64,000 nt of DNA from Oricola cellulosilytica. GTDB lineage: Bacteria > Pseudomonadota > Alphaproteobacteria > Rhizobiales > Rhizobiaceae. A program made the position numbers and the translations under genes. This document shows, piece after piece, positions 37,917-46,770 of the stretch (positions are counted from its first letter, which is position 1; every line of letters begins with the position of its first letter). The stretch is taken from positions 633,626-697,625 of the forward strand of contig NZ_JAINFK010000001.1 in the NCBI RefSeq assembly GCF_019966575.1. The letters are read 5' to 3'. The notes under the pieces are model-generated. The model was not told where the DNA came from and ran no database searches. It saw only the letters and a list, made by a program, of their open reading frames with translations.

Positions 37917-38189
37917 CTATGCCACGAGCGGAAGGGGGATTTCGATTCGTTCGAGCGTGCCCGCCTCCAGCGCGTCCGCGAGACGTGCGGCCTGTTCGAA
38001 AAGGTCCACCGGAGGAACGACGCGAATGCCGGGCGGGAACGGCGGCGAAGTGCTTGCTCTGTTCCCGCTCGTGGCCGCGGCGCCGATTGCCCCCCGGGCG
38101 GAAGTTTCAGCGGTACTCTGAAGATACGTGCACGACATGATGTTTCTCCGTCCGCAGTGGAACGCGAGCCCTTTCGATACGCCGCCCAA
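37917..38189 (-). CDS. Possible small protein or gene remnant in a 486-base intergenic region
   Basis: 90 codons in the otherwise gene-free stretch 37766-38251. The C-terminal half (PPFPPGIRVVPPVDLFEQAARL, then ALEAGTLERIEIPLP) reads more like real protein than the Arg/Ser-rich frames around it, and faintly recalls the PPGIP segment of Orn/Lys/Arg decarboxylases. The N-terminal half and the start have no RBS support. It may be a decayed tail or chance. Nothing else in this stretch is supported. Confidence 0.25.
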   Translation of the reverse strand: MGGVSKGLAFHCGRRNIMSCTYLQSTAETSARGAIGAAATSGNRASTSPPFPPGIRVVPPVDLFEQAARLADALEAGTLERIEIPLPLVA

Positions 38190-38251
38190 GCAATCGGGCC
38201 GGCTGTGTTCATACCTGTTTTCGTCCGGTCGGGAATGTTGCCCGGCACTAT

Positions 38252-38740
38252 CTAATCCGGCACGACCACCCTGTAGAAAGGCGCGGAGTGGTCAGACTTC
38301 GACGGGTCCGGGGACGTCCTTTCCACCGGCTCGACGGACATCAGATATGCGGCAAGTGCTCCCGCGTCTTCGGGCGTGAGCGCCGAATAGGCCATCCACG
38401 GCATGGCCGGGGAGAGCGCCCGCCCGTCGGGACGCACGCCGTAGCGCACCGCATTGATGATCTGCGCGGATGTCCATCCGCCAAGCCCGGTTGCGTGCGG
38501 CGTCAGGTTCGGCGGCCAGATCGTCCCGTCAGCCATTTCGAATCCGATATTCCCGCCCGAGAGACCGGCGTCCGCCAGCGGTTCTCCGCCGGCACCGCGC
38601 GGCATGTGGCAGCCGGCACAATCCATGATTTGCGCCAGATAGGCGCCGCGCTGCAGCTTGTCCGAATCCGTGCCGGCAGAAACCATCACGGGCAACGTGA
38701 CCGCCAGTGCGGCGAAGGCAAGTGTCCTTTTCAGTGTCAT
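38252..38740 (-). CDS. Periplasmic monohaem cytochrome c
   Basis: 162 residues. Signal peptide MTLKRTLAFAALAVTLPVMVSA, then one haem site CAGCH in QIMDCAGCHMPRG and a Met ligand candidate in the AMPWMAYSALTPEDAGALAAYL segment, typical of class I cytochromes. The pattern GGNIGF...IWPPNLTPHATGLGGW resembles the cytochrome subunits of membrane-bound dehydrogenases. It lies 72 bases after a secreted protein of unknown function on the same strand and may share its transcript. Confidence 0.9.
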   Translation of the reverse strand: MTLKRTLAFAALAVTLPVMVSAGTDSDKLQRGAYLAQIMDCAGCHMPRGAGGEPLADAGLSGGNIGFEMADGTIWPPNLTPHATGLGGWTSAQIINAVRYGVRPDGRALSPAMPWMAYSALTPEDAGALAAYLMSVEPVERTSPDPSKSDHSAPFYRVVVPD

Positions 38741-38812
38741 CTCTCTGTCTCCCTCTGCGGCAGGGCGCCATCGGTGCCGGCCCTGCCGCGATGTCAGGCA
38801 AATTCCGGCAAC

Positions 38813-39586
38813 TCACTCCTGGCCGGCATCGGCGTGTTGCGGACCGCCCCGGTGATGCTCGCAGGTGACGGCCGGGTTGAACTGGGCGAAGACGCCATTC
38901 GGATTTTCGCGATAGAGCCAGACATGCCTGTCAAAGTGAGGTTCGAACATGTGGGCCTCGTCGATCTCGGTGGCCGGATCGTCGAACATGGTGTCATAGG
39001 CGACGCCGTGGAAGGTCGGAGGCGCATCGTAGCCCGCCTGTTTCCAGGACTCCGCAAACACCAGATTTTCGACGGCAACCAATTCGAGCGACCCGTCCGC
39101 CTGTGGCTCGTAGATCAAAATCGATGGGGTCGAAAAGTCGGTATGCTGGCCGTTTCCGTCGACACGCGGATTTGGCGGCGCCGATATGCCCAGCAGATCC
39201 GGCCTGAAAAAATGGATGCCCATCGCTCCCAACTCCGCGGGCCTGCCCATCATGTCGGCGGTGTCGCACACATCGCCAGGATCGCGCAGGTAGCCCTCGG
39301 CCAGCGCGACATTGACATTGCGAAACCGCTCGGTCGCGGTACGAACTTCGGCAAGGCTCGGTTCTCCGGCTTGCGGGACCGACGACGTGTCGACCCGCAC
39401 CGTGTCGAGGCGAGCCCGCTCTCCTGCCCAGGCAGCAGTTGCCATGAGGGCAAGCGCCGAAACGGCGATGACAGCAGACTTCACAGCTGCCCGGGTCAGT
39501 TCGCGGTGTTCCAGCGTCCTTGCGGCTGGACCAGCCCGTTCCTGTCCCGCACCGGCAGATTCAGTGATCCGATCATTTGTGTGCAT
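38813..39586 (-). CDS. Secreted protein of unknown function
   Basis: 257 residues from the ATG at 39586, behind CGAGAGGAAAACGAA. The N-terminus is long and charged (about 35 residues) before a hydrophobic signal/anchor (SAVIAVSALALMATAAWA). The mature part has conserved-looking blocks: YLRDPGDVCDTADMMGRPAELG, MGIHFFRPDLLG, LIYEPQADGSLELVAVENLVF and AQFNPAVTCEHH. Two cysteines. I do not recognise a named domain. Position next to the cytochrome c suggests a periplasmic role. Confidence 0.65.
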   Translation of the reverse strand: MHTNDRITESAGAGQERAGPAARTLEHRELTRAAVKSAVIAVSALALMATAAWAGERARLDTVRVDTSSVPQAGEPSLAEVRTATERFRNVNVALAEGYLRDPGDVCDTADMMGRPAELGAMGIHFFRPDLLGISAPPNPRVDGNGQHTDFSTPSILIYEPQADGSLELVAVENLVFAESWKQAGYDAPPTFHGVAYDTMFDDPATEIDEAHMFEPHFDRHVWLYRENPNGVFAQFNPAVTCEHHRGGPQHADAGQE

Positions 39587-39821
39587 TTCGTTTTCCTCTC
39601 GGATTCGCGAAGGTGGCCGGCTGCCGCAGGACAACCGGAGACCACCCCTGGCGAGGTTGGTTTTCACGGTGAGACCCTTTCGGGGGGGACGCGACCCGGA
39701 TCCGGCGCGAAAACAGGGGGGTCGTCTCGCGGGGACGGCGGGGTTCGTCCGGGACGAGCAATTACACCCTGACGACGCGGAAGGCTTGCTAAGAGATTCT
39801 GCGCGGAATGCTAAATCTTTG

Positions 39822-41180
39822 CTAAACGGCCAGCGGCTGACCGGTTTCTCCCATCTCCTCCAGTTCGAGCTGAGACCGGGCGAGGAGACGGAAACGGCCG
39901 CGGCCGGACTTCTCGAGACGGATGCAGGCGTCGCGCTCGTCCAGGCGCTTGCGCAGGAGGATCAGCCTGGCATCAAGGTTTTCCGCGTGCGCCGGCAACC
40001 GCAACGAAGGATCGAGCCGCAATTCGCGGTTGGAGAATTCCGTTCTGCCGGTCTGAACATGTTCAGAAACGAGACGCCAGAGGATCGCTCCGGCCACACC
40101 CTTGATCAGGTAGTCGTGGTCGAGAAAAATGCTTTGGTCGAGCCGGTGATATCGGATCGTAACCGTATCGGCCGACGGAAGCGATTCCTGCACGAGCGGT
40201 TCCCCCACGGCCTCCTCATCCTCCCGCAGGAGCGTTAACAGCACGGCGAGATGGCTGGCGACAATGCGCAACGCATCTTCCTCCTCGTAGCAGAAAGCCA
40301 TGATTTCCTCTGACTCGGCGAAAAGAATGCCGAGGATTTGTCCGCCCAGCGAGATCGGCACCGCGATCTGGCTTTTGGGCGCATGCAGACCGGGAAACGG
40401 GATTTCGACCGGCGTTATGGCGATGATCCCGGCGCGCCGGGCCGAATCCATCAGCGTCGCTCCGTAACGGTACTCCGTTGTCATGTGGCCGATGCGTATC
40501 GGGGTGTTCTCGCGCGCCGCCACCCCGATGACGCCTTCGCCGAAGGCGACCTCCGAGCCGATGCCGGACGTCTCGTAACCGTGGGAGGCGACCGTGTAGA
40601 GGCGCCGGGCATGCGACTCCACCATCAGCACCATCGAATAGGCGATACCGAAGTTGCGATCGAGACAATGCAGGGCCCGGTCGAGCAGCTCGTCAAGATC
40701 GGACATGACGGCGAGTTCCGTACAAGTTTGCTGCGCCGCAGAAAGAAGTGAGCGGTTGTTGGGCGGCGGGTGAAGTACCGGCTCCGAAACCGTCTCGATC
40801 GACAAGACGCGGAACAGGTCGGAACCGAGCAGCCGGAAGACGCCTTCCAGACCCGAGTGGGAGGCGATGCCGGCCAGCTTCGCCTTCATCGTTTCGAACA
40901 GCGGGCCGCTTGTCAGCGTCTCCCGGTACTCGAGCTGCAGACGGTGCATCGCCAGCGTGGTGCCGTCGGTGACGAGGACCGACGCGAGCCGGTTCACCAT
41001 GAGGTTGCGGCGTGTCTTGTTGAAAAACTGGTATGAAAGAGCAACCTGCTGGCGCTCGACATAATGGACCTGCGAAATCATCGAGACGTTCGGAGTGCCG
41101 TCACCATCCACGGTGGCGAGAACCGCCGGAATCACCCCTTCCAGCGCACCCCGCAGGGCTTCCAGACACAGATCGTTCAT
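39822..41180 (-). CDS. PNPOx-like, GAF and probable winged-helix fusion protein
   Basis: 452 residues. Residues about 10-150 are a PNPOx-like split barrel (AVLATVDGDGTPNVSMISQVHYVE, NKTRRNLMVNRLASVLV). Residues about 165-320 are a GAF domain (GEGVIGVAARENTPIRIGHM, VPISLGGQILGILFAESE). The last 110 residues (YLIKGVAGAILWRLVSEHVQ, NLDARLILLRKRLDER, KSGRGRFRLL) resemble an OmpR-type winged helix. This would be a flavin or haem sensor with DNA-binding output (inference). It overlaps the preceding PNPOx gene by ATGA. Confidence 0.78.
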   Translation of the reverse strand: MNDLCLEALRGALEGVIPAVLATVDGDGTPNVSMISQVHYVERQQVALSYQFFNKTRRNLMVNRLASVLVTDGTTLAMHRLQLEYRETLTSGPLFETMKAKLAGIASHSGLEGVFRLLGSDLFRVLSIETVSEPVLHPPPNNRSLLSAAQQTCTELAVMSDLDELLDRALHCLDRNFGIAYSMVLMVESHARRLYTVASHGYETSGIGSEVAFGEGVIGVAARENTPIRIGHMTTEYRYGATLMDSARRAGIIAITPVEIPFPGLHAPKSQIAVPISLGGQILGILFAESEEIMAFCYEEEDALRIVASHLAVLLTLLREDEEAVGEPLVQESLPSADTVTIRYHRLDQSIFLDHDYLIKGVAGAILWRLVSEHVQTGRTEFSNRELRLDPSLRLPAHAENLDARLILLRKRLDERDACIRLEKSGRGRFRLLARSQLELEEMGETGQPLAV

Positions 41181-41722
41181 AGCGAAAGCGGGCTCCCGGC
41201 CCCGGGTCCCGGAGTCTGTACATAGGCGCTGACGGGAAAGAACTCCATCGCGAGGACGTCATCGGGTTCCCACGCCGTCAACCCTTCTGCAATTGGCGGC
41301 GCGTATCCGATGTCGACGAGTTCGCCGCAGAAGACGGCGAGTTGACGGGCAATCTCCGGCGTGTCGTCCGGGCCCGCGGGCCGGATGGCGGCGCTTCGCG
41401 CCTTGACCTGGAACCCGCGATGGTCGCGGACGCGTCCGAAGGTCACGGCAATGCCGCTCCCCGCTTCAAGCGCGGAGAGCAGCGGTTCGTTGCCGGCGCG
41501 GCCGAACAGCACCCGTATCTTTCCGGCCTGGTCGACGCGGCAAGCAAGGCCATTGCCCGCGACCGGGTAGCCGTCGCTGCTCCGGCATCCCAAAATGATA
41601 CTGGCGCCGGCCTGAGCAAGCTCAATGAGGTCCGTCGTCAGAACGCCGCGAAGCGTTGTCTTACCTTCGCGGTATCTGGCGATGTCTTCTTCCGGCGTTG
41701 CGGGGCGCTCGTGAGTTCCCAT
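41177..41722 (-). CDS. PNPOx-like flavin-binding family protein
   Basis: 181 residues from the ATG at 41722. A split-barrel domain: VLTTDLIELAQAGASIILGCRSSDGYPVAGNGLACRVD, with LLSALEAGSGIAVTFGRVRDHRGFQVKARSA and a C-terminal DVLAMEFFPVSAYVQTPG. It is FMN- or haem-binding by family; the reaction is unknown. Translation is coupled to the PNPOx-GAF protein downstream (ATGA), so the two probably form a functional pair. Confidence 0.82.
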   Translation of the reverse strand: MGTHERPATPEEDIARYREGKTTLRGVLTTDLIELAQAGASIILGCRSSDGYPVAGNGLACRVDQAGKIRVLFGRAGNEPLLSALEAGSGIAVTFGRVRDHRGFQVKARSAAIRPAGPDDTPEIARQLAVFCGELVDIGYAPPIAEGLTAWEPDDVLAMEFFPVSAYVQTPGPGAGSPLSL

Positions 41723-41883
41723 GGCTGCCTGTCCGAGCAAATTGTGCGCAACGAATAATCGTTGCGCGCTTTTGCTCGGCTTGTCTATCGCAAATGCGCA
41801 GCGGCGCCGGGACTGACGCCCGCGCCAAAGGGGTTCCAGCTGCTTAGATCCGTACCAGATATTCGATGATGGCGGCGGGCGGG

Positions 41884-42348
41884 TCAGCGATGAATGTCGT
41901 CGGTCCAGATCACCGTTTCGGGCTCTTCGACGGGTTCCAGGTCGAGGTTGACGACGACGGGCTCCTGGCCGGAGCGCATGACAACGCATTCGAGCTGCTC
42001 TTCGGGTCTTGCGTTTATCTCCTGGTGCGGCACATAGGGCGGCACATAGATGAAATCGCCCGGGCCGGCCTCGTCAGTGAATTCAAGGTTTTCTCCCCAA
42101 CGCATCCGCGCCCGCCCCTTGATTACGTAGATGATGCTCTCGAGTTCGCCGTGGTGGTGGGCGCCGGTCTTGGCATTGGGCTCGATCACAACGGTGCCAG
42201 CCCAAATCTTTTCCGCGCCGGTGCGCGCGTGGGTGATAGCGGCTGCGCGGTTCATGCCTTCTGTCTGCGGGGTGTTGGTGTCGAGCTGGTCGGAAGGAAT
42301 GATCTTCACCCCGTGCTTGCGCCAGTCGATGGACTTTTGTTCGGCCAT
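41884..42348 (-). CDS. Cupin domain protein
   Basis: 154 residues forming a single cupin barrel. Motif 1 HHHGELESIIYVIKGRARMRWG supplies His/Glu metal ligands; motif 2 PGDFIYVPPYVPHQEINA supplies the last His. This small cupin with a C-terminal DLEPVEEPETVIW tail is common in this order, of unknown reaction (dioxygenase- or isomerase-like). Single gene. Confidence 0.88.
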   Translation of the reverse strand: MAEQKSIDWRKHGVKIIPSDQLDTNTPQTEGMNRAAAITHARTGAEKIWAGTVVIEPNAKTGAHHHGELESIIYVIKGRARMRWGENLEFTDEAGPGDFIYVPPYVPHQEINARPEEQLECVVMRSGQEPVVVNLDLEPVEEPETVIWTDDIHR

Positions 42349-42559
42349 GTCCTGCCCTCCTTCAAGCCCGGGAAAGGATGCTGAAAATCTTCCCTTACGT
42401 CAATCCAGCCCATGCGAGGCGTCCGGCCAGAATGCACGCCCGGGAGGTCCCTCGGTGACGAGCACTCATTTGTGATGGCTGCCAAGAAGCTGTATTTGTT
42501 GACAGATTCCTGTTTTGAGGTAGCGTTTAAAGGTGCAGAATCACTCGTGAGGAGCACCG

Positions 42560-42832
42560 ATGCAGGACAAAAGCGCTTTCGAACTGCAGCTGGAAGGCTA
42601 TGGGTTGACGACGGCTCATATCCTCTACCGCATGCCGGACCACCTTGAAATCCTTCAAACTTATATCTGGCAAGACTACGATATCGCTCCGGACTTTCCG
42701 GAGATGTACCGGTTTCTGGATTTCTGGGAGGCGAATCTGGACGGTCCGCTGCACTCAGTGCGCTACACGCACCAGCGGCTGATCCGGCCGAGCGAGTTCA
42801 AGCGGGTCGACGGCGAGATCCTGCTGCATTAG
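42560..42832 (+). CDS. usg: Usg family protein
   Basis: 90 residues with the unmistakable Usg sequence: LEGYGLTTAHILYRMPDHLEILQTYIWQDYDIAPDFP, then FLDFWEANLDGPLHSVR. In some alphaproteobacteria usg lies near trpF/trpB; here no trp gene is adjacent. Role unknown. It ends four bases before the convergent nuclease gene stop. Confidence 0.93.
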   Translation: MQDKSAFELQLEGYGLTTAHILYRMPDHLEILQTYIWQDYDIAPDFPEMYRFLDFWEANLDGPLHSVRYTHQRLIRPSEFKRVDGEILLH

Positions 42833-42835
42833 GGG

Positions 42836-43426
42836 CTAGCCTGCGCACAATGTGGAGGCCGGCTCGCGCCGTCCGCGCCAGCGAACGGCAAGCTGCTGGC
42901 GCACCAGCGCCTCGCCGACATCGCCATCGGGCGTTGCCACAACCGCAAGCGTGCGCCCGAACCGGTCACTGCCCAGCGCCCGTATGCTGATCGGCTTACG
43001 ATCCAGCAAATGCCCAAGGCGGCGCGTGGCTTCCGCCGCCAGCACCGATTCCCGGCCGCAACGGCCGCGAACTTCCGGCGCATCGATATTGGCGACCCGG
43101 ATCTTCTCGCCGTCCACCCACAGCGTGTCGCCGTCGACAACGCAGTTGAAGCGCCGGCCCGACCCACAGACCGGCATCGCCCGAGGCCTTGCCGGGACCG
43201 GCAGTTCGAGCTGCGGCACGGTGGCATTCGTGACGACCGGGTCGGTCGTTATCGTGGGGATGAGATCCGATACCGACAGAATGAAAGACACGGCCACAGC
43301 GCCGAGCATGACCCCGACGACGGAATTCAGGCCGAGAGAGACCGCCCGGGAAAGGCGCCGCCCGCCCCTTGCCGCGAGACGCCGGGATCTTCTCGTCTGT
43401 CCACGAATCGCTTTAGGCCGGCCCAT
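42836..43426 (-). CDS. Membrane-anchored thermonuclease-like protein (SNase fold)
   Basis: 196 residues. A basic N-terminus and one membrane helix (about 30-52, NSVVGVMLGAVAVSFILSV), then an SNase domain: CVVDGDTLWVDGEKIRVANI, DAPE, and DRFGRTLAVV. The nuclease catalytic trio Arg (in KIRVAN), Glu (in DAPE) and Arg (in RFGRTL) are all present. It cuts nucleic acid by family, with Ca; here probably in the periplasm. A paralogue follows upstream on the same strand. Confidence 0.87.
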   Translation of the reverse strand: MGRPKAIRGQTRRSRRLAARGGRRLSRAVSLGLNSVVGVMLGAVAVSFILSVSDLIPTITTDPVVTNATVPQLELPVPARPRAMPVCGSGRRFNCVVDGDTLWVDGEKIRVANIDAPEVRGRCGRESVLAAEATRRLGHLLDRKPISIRALGSDRFGRTLAVVATPDGDVGEALVRQQLAVRWRGRREPASTLCAG

Positions 43427-43495
43427 GGATGCGAGGTTTGTCAGGGAGAGGTTACCCGGAGGTTGACGCGGCAGACCGGGTGCGAGTCCCGAACG

Positions 43496-44083
43496 TCAGC
43501 CGGCGGCACACCAGTCGTTGTCGGGTTCGGCCCGGCCATTCCAGGGTTTCGCCACCCGCCAGCGGACCATGTTGCGGCCGACGTCGCCTTCGCGGGTCGA
43601 AACCAGTGCCAGCAGACGGCCTTCGCGGTCCCGGCCCTGACCGCGAATATCGATCAGCTTGCCATCGAGCAGCTTTGACAAGGTGCGCGTGGCGTCCCGC
43701 GCCGCGGCTTTCCCGGCGGCGCAATCCGTATCCCCATCCGGTGCATCGATATTCGCAATGCGGATGTGGTATCCGTTCAACCAGAATGTGTCGCCATCCA
43801 CGACGCAGTTGTCATGGGGTTCAGCACCGCATGGCCTAAAACGGCGCGGCGCGGCGCCCTCAAAGGTATCGTACTTGGCGGAGCGTTCACCATAAGCACT
43901 CGTGAAAATCGAGTTCCGGGCCAGAGGAGCCTTTTCCTCTGTAAAACGCTCGAAGAAATACCAGCCGCCCGCCATAGCGACCAGCAGGGCGGCGGCGACC
44001 GCCGTATAGGCACGGCGGCGCGGCGCGGGAAGCGCCTCCACCGCGTTGTCGTCAGCTTTTACGATACCCATACCCCTGATCAT
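43496..44083 (-). CDS. Membrane-anchored thermonuclease-like paralogue with Glu to Asp change
   Basis: 195 residues. A membrane helix at about 26-45 (YTAVAAALLVAMAGGWYFF) and an SNase fold: CVVDGDTFWLNGYHIRIANI, then DAPD, and DREGRLLALV. Both catalytic Arg are kept but the general-base Glu of the DAPE motif is Asp. This could lower activity or mark a non-nuclease role. It lies 69 bases before the first nuclease gene in the same orientation, a probable tandem duplication that has diverged. Confidence 0.85.
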   Translation of the reverse strand: MIRGMGIVKADDNAVEALPAPRRRAYTAVAAALLVAMAGGWYFFERFTEEKAPLARNSIFTSAYGERSAKYDTFEGAAPRRFRPCGAEPHDNCVVDGDTFWLNGYHIRIANIDAPDGDTDCAAGKAAARDATRTLSKLLDGKLIDIRGQGRDREGRLLALVSTREGDVGRNMVRWRVAKPWNGRAEPDNDWCAAG

Positions 44084-44238
44084 GAAGCGACACTAGCCCG
44101 ATTGCATTACCAATCGGTTCATCCTGATCCGTAAAATCAGGGAATTCCGTAAGGGAATGCATTTCTCGGTCCGCCGGCTGCCCTTCACTTCGCCCTTTCG
44201 TTGTCCTATTCGTGGGCACAACCGGCAAGGAGGCGTAA

Positions 44239-44838
44239 ATGGCGGACAAGGCGCTCATCGTCATAGACGTGCAGAACGACTTTTGCCCCGGCGGGGCGCT
44301 TGCCGTCGATGGCGGCGACGAGATCGTGCCGCTGGTCAATCACCTGATTTCCAGCCACGACCATGTCGTGCTGACACAGGACTGGCATCCGGCGGGGCAC
44401 GCATCGTTTGCTTCCCAGCACCCCGGCAGGGAGCCGTTCGAGACGATCGAGGTGGATTACGGGCCGCAGACGCTGTGGCCCGACCATTGCGTGCAAGGCT
44501 CGAAAGGCGCGGAATTTCATCCCGATCTCGAGTGGACGCGGGCCGAACTGGTGATCCGCAAGGGCTTCCGCCCGGAGATCGACAGCTATTCGGCGTTTTT
44601 CGAGAACGACCACACGACGCCGACAGGGCTTGGCGGCTATCTGAACGAGCGCGGCATCGCCGAGGTGGTGCTCGCGGGGTTGGCGACGGATTACTGCGTG
44701 GGATTTTCCGCGCTCGATGCCGTCAAGTGCGGCTTCAAGGTCTCGGTCGTGATGCCGGCCTGCCGGGCGATCGATCTCAACGGCTCGCTTGCCGCGATGA
44801 CCGACACAATGCGCGCTGCCGGCGTGCACCTGCTCTAG
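44239..44838 (+). CDS. pncA: Nicotinamidase
   Basis: 199 residues. The catalytic triad is present: Asp10 (IVIDVQNDF), Lys108 (IRKGF) and Cys153 (LATDYCVGFSALDA). The metal site DWHPAGHASF also matches. It converts nicotinamide to nicotinate and ammonia. AAGGAGGCG precedes the ATG. The next gene, pncB, uses the product, so the pair is the NAD salvage route. Confidence 0.96.
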   Translation: MADKALIVIDVQNDFCPGGALAVDGGDEIVPLVNHLISSHDHVVLTQDWHPAGHASFASQHPGREPFETIEVDYGPQTLWPDHCVQGSKGAEFHPDLEWTRAELVIRKGFRPEIDSYSAFFENDHTTPTGLGGYLNERGIAEVVLAGLATDYCVGFSALDAVKCGFKVSVVMPACRAIDLNGSLAAMTDTMRAAGVHLL

Positions 44839-44847
44839 GATCGTCCG

Positions 44848-46155
44848 TTGGCTCGCGTGCTCGACATCGCCAAACGCGTCCACGATCACACGTGGAAGCT
44901 CGATCCAATCGTTCGCTCGCTGCTCGATACCGATTTCTACAAGCTGATGATGCTGCAGATGATCTGGAAGATGCATCGCAACGTCGATGTCACCTTCTCG
45001 CTGATCAACCGCAAGCCGGAAATCCGCCTCGCCGACGAGATCGACGTCAACGAATTGCGCGCGCAACTCGACCATGCACGCACGGTGCGGCTGTCGAAAA
45101 AGGAGCGCATCTGGCTGGCGGGTAACACGTTTTACGGCCGCCGGCAGATCTTCGATCCGGAGTTTCTCGCCTGGTTCGAGGATTTCCGCCTGCCGGACTA
45201 CGAACTGGCCGAGCGTGACGGACAGTTCGAATTGCATTTTCACGGGCCGTGGACCGACGCGACGATGTGGGAGATCCCGGCGCTCGCCATTATCAACGAG
45301 TTGCGCTCGCGCGCCGCAATGCGCGGCATGGGGCCGTTCGAACTCGACGTGCTCTATGCCCGCGCCAAGGCCAAGATGTGGGAGAAGGTGGAGATGCTCA
45401 AGCGGCTCCAGGGCCTGCGCATTTCCGATTTCGGCACAAGGCGGCGACATTCCTTCCTGTGGCAGCGCTGGTGCGTGCAGGCGCTGGCGGAGGGCATTCC
45501 AGGCGCCTTTACCGGCACGTCGAACGTGCTGCTGGCCATGGACAACGACCTGGAGGCCGTCGGCACAAACGCGCACGAATTGCCCATGGTCTACGCGGCG
45601 CTGGCGGAAACCGATGCCGGCATCCGGCAGGCGAACTACCGCGTTCTGGAGGACTGGAACAAGCTTTACGGCGGCAATTTGCTGATCGTGCTGCCCGATA
45701 CGTTCGGCACGGCGGCGTTTCTGCGCGACGCGCCGGACTGGGTCGCCGACTGGACCGGCTTTCGCCCGGACTCGGCGCCGTCGATCGAGGGTGGCGAGCG
45801 GATCATGGCGTGGTGGCGCGAACACGGTCAGGATCCGCGTGAGAAGATCCTGATCTTCTCCGACGGGCTGGAGGTGGATACGATCGTCAGAACCTTCCAT
45901 CATTTCGAGGGCAGGGTGCGCATGGCATTCGGTTGGGGGACCAACCTGACCAACGATTTCGTGGATTGCGCGCCGCAGAAGAACGATCAGTTGCGCGCCA
46001 TTTCGCTGGTCTGCAAGGTGACCGAAGCGAACGGTCTTCCGGCGGTGAAGCTTTCGGACAATCCGAACAAGGCTACCGGCGACCCCAGCGAGATCGAGCG
46101 CTACATCAGACTGTTCGGCACCGAGGAGCGGGTCAAGCAGGCGGTCGTCGTATAG
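44848..46155 (+). CDS. pncB: Nicotinate phosphoribosyltransferase
   Basis: 435 residues. It starts at a TTG at 44848, ten bases after pncA ends; similarity to the family begins here ([35 protein letters not shown]) and no ATG is nearer. The conserved [11 protein letters not shown] and [13 protein letters not shown] segments near the C-terminus are intact. It makes nicotinate mononucleotide from nicotinate and PRPP with ATP. Co-transcribed with pncA. Confidence 0.96.
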   Translation: MARVLDIAKRVHDHTWKLDPIVRSLLDTDFYKLMMLQMIWKMHRNVDVTFSLINRKPEIRLADEIDVNELRAQLDHARTVRLSKKERIWLAGNTFYGRRQIFDPEFLAWFEDFRLPDYELAERDGQFELHFHGPWTDATMWEIPALAIINELRSRAAMRGMGPFELDVLYARAKAKMWEKVEMLKRLQGLRISDFGTRRRHSFLWQRWCVQALAEGIPGAFTGTSNVLLAMDNDLEAVGTNAHELPMVYAALAETDAGIRQANYRVLEDWNKLYGGNLLIVLPDTFGTAAFLRDAPDWVADWTGFRPDSAPSIEGGERIMAWWREHGQDPREKILIFSDGLEVDTIVRTFHHFEGRVRMAFGWGTNLTNDFVDCAPQKNDQLRAISLVCKVTEANGLPAVKLSDNPNKATGDPSEIERYIRLFGTEERVKQAVVV

Positions 46156-46194
46156 CGTTTCCGCCGGCGACGTCCGCACCCCTCATTTGACGAC

Positions 46195-46223
46195 CGCTCG
46201 CTGGAATTTAGCTTACGCGAGCG
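46195..46223 (+). terminator. Hairpin after pncB
   Basis: CGCTCGC (46195-46201) and GCGAGCG (46217-46223) form a 7-base perfect stem with a 15-base loop, 40 bases after the pncB stop. There is no T-run, so termination would need Rho or be partial. Confidence 0.4.
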
Positions 46224-46257
46224 CTAGAGAGACGGCGACGAGCCGGAGCCTGAACTG

Positions 46258-46770
46258 ATGAATCTGATCTTTCGCCTCGTGTGGGTCGCGATCGCCTCCA
46301 TGTGGCGGCCGAAACTGGAAATGATGGACGAGAGCCGGCTAAGCTTCCGGGTGCTGCCGAACGATCTCGACATCAACATTCACATGAACAACGGACGCTA
46401 CCTGACGATCACGGATCTCGGGCGGGTCGACCTGATCATGCGGGCGGGGCTGTTTCCGGTGCTGCGCAGGCGCAAATGGTATCCGGTGATCGGCTCGATG
46501 CGGGTCAGCTACCGCCGTCCTCTGGAACCGTTCCAAGCCTACGAACTGGTGACACGCGTGCTCGGCTGGGATGAGCAATGGCTCTATTTCGAACATCGTT
46601 TCGAGGTGGGCGACAGACTGATGGCGCGGGTACTGATGAAGGGCCTGTTCCTGCATGGCCGCGAGAAGGTGCCGACCGAGGAACTCGCCGCCGCGCTCGG
46701 CCATGATGGCGTATCGCCGGAACTCGACCCGGCGGTGGTGGACGCGCTGCGGCAGCGCGAGACGGCCTGA
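46258..46770 (+). CDS. Hot-dog thioesterase family protein
   Basis: 170 residues. A hydrophobic N-terminus (about 1-17) is followed by a hot-dog domain with the 4HBT/acyl-ACP thioesterase motif NDLDINIHMNNGRYLTITDLGRVDL and IGSMRVSYRRPL. It hydrolyses acyl-CoA or acyl-ACP by family; the substrate is open. It converges on the aldo/keto reductase with no gap. Confidence 0.87.
   Translation: MNLIFRLVWVAIASMWRPKLEMMDESRLSFRVLPNDLDINIHMNNGRYLTITDLGRVDLIMRAGLFPVLRRRKWYPVIGSMRVSYRRPLEPFQAYELVTRVLGWDEQWLYFEHRFEVGDRLMARVLMKGLFLHGREKVPTEELAAALGHDGVSPELDPAVVDALRQRETA

Noticed and set aside
44206-46179. A 657-codon open frame opposite pncA-pncB
   Set aside because: It is antisense to two firmly recognised genes and rich in His/Arg; no domain.
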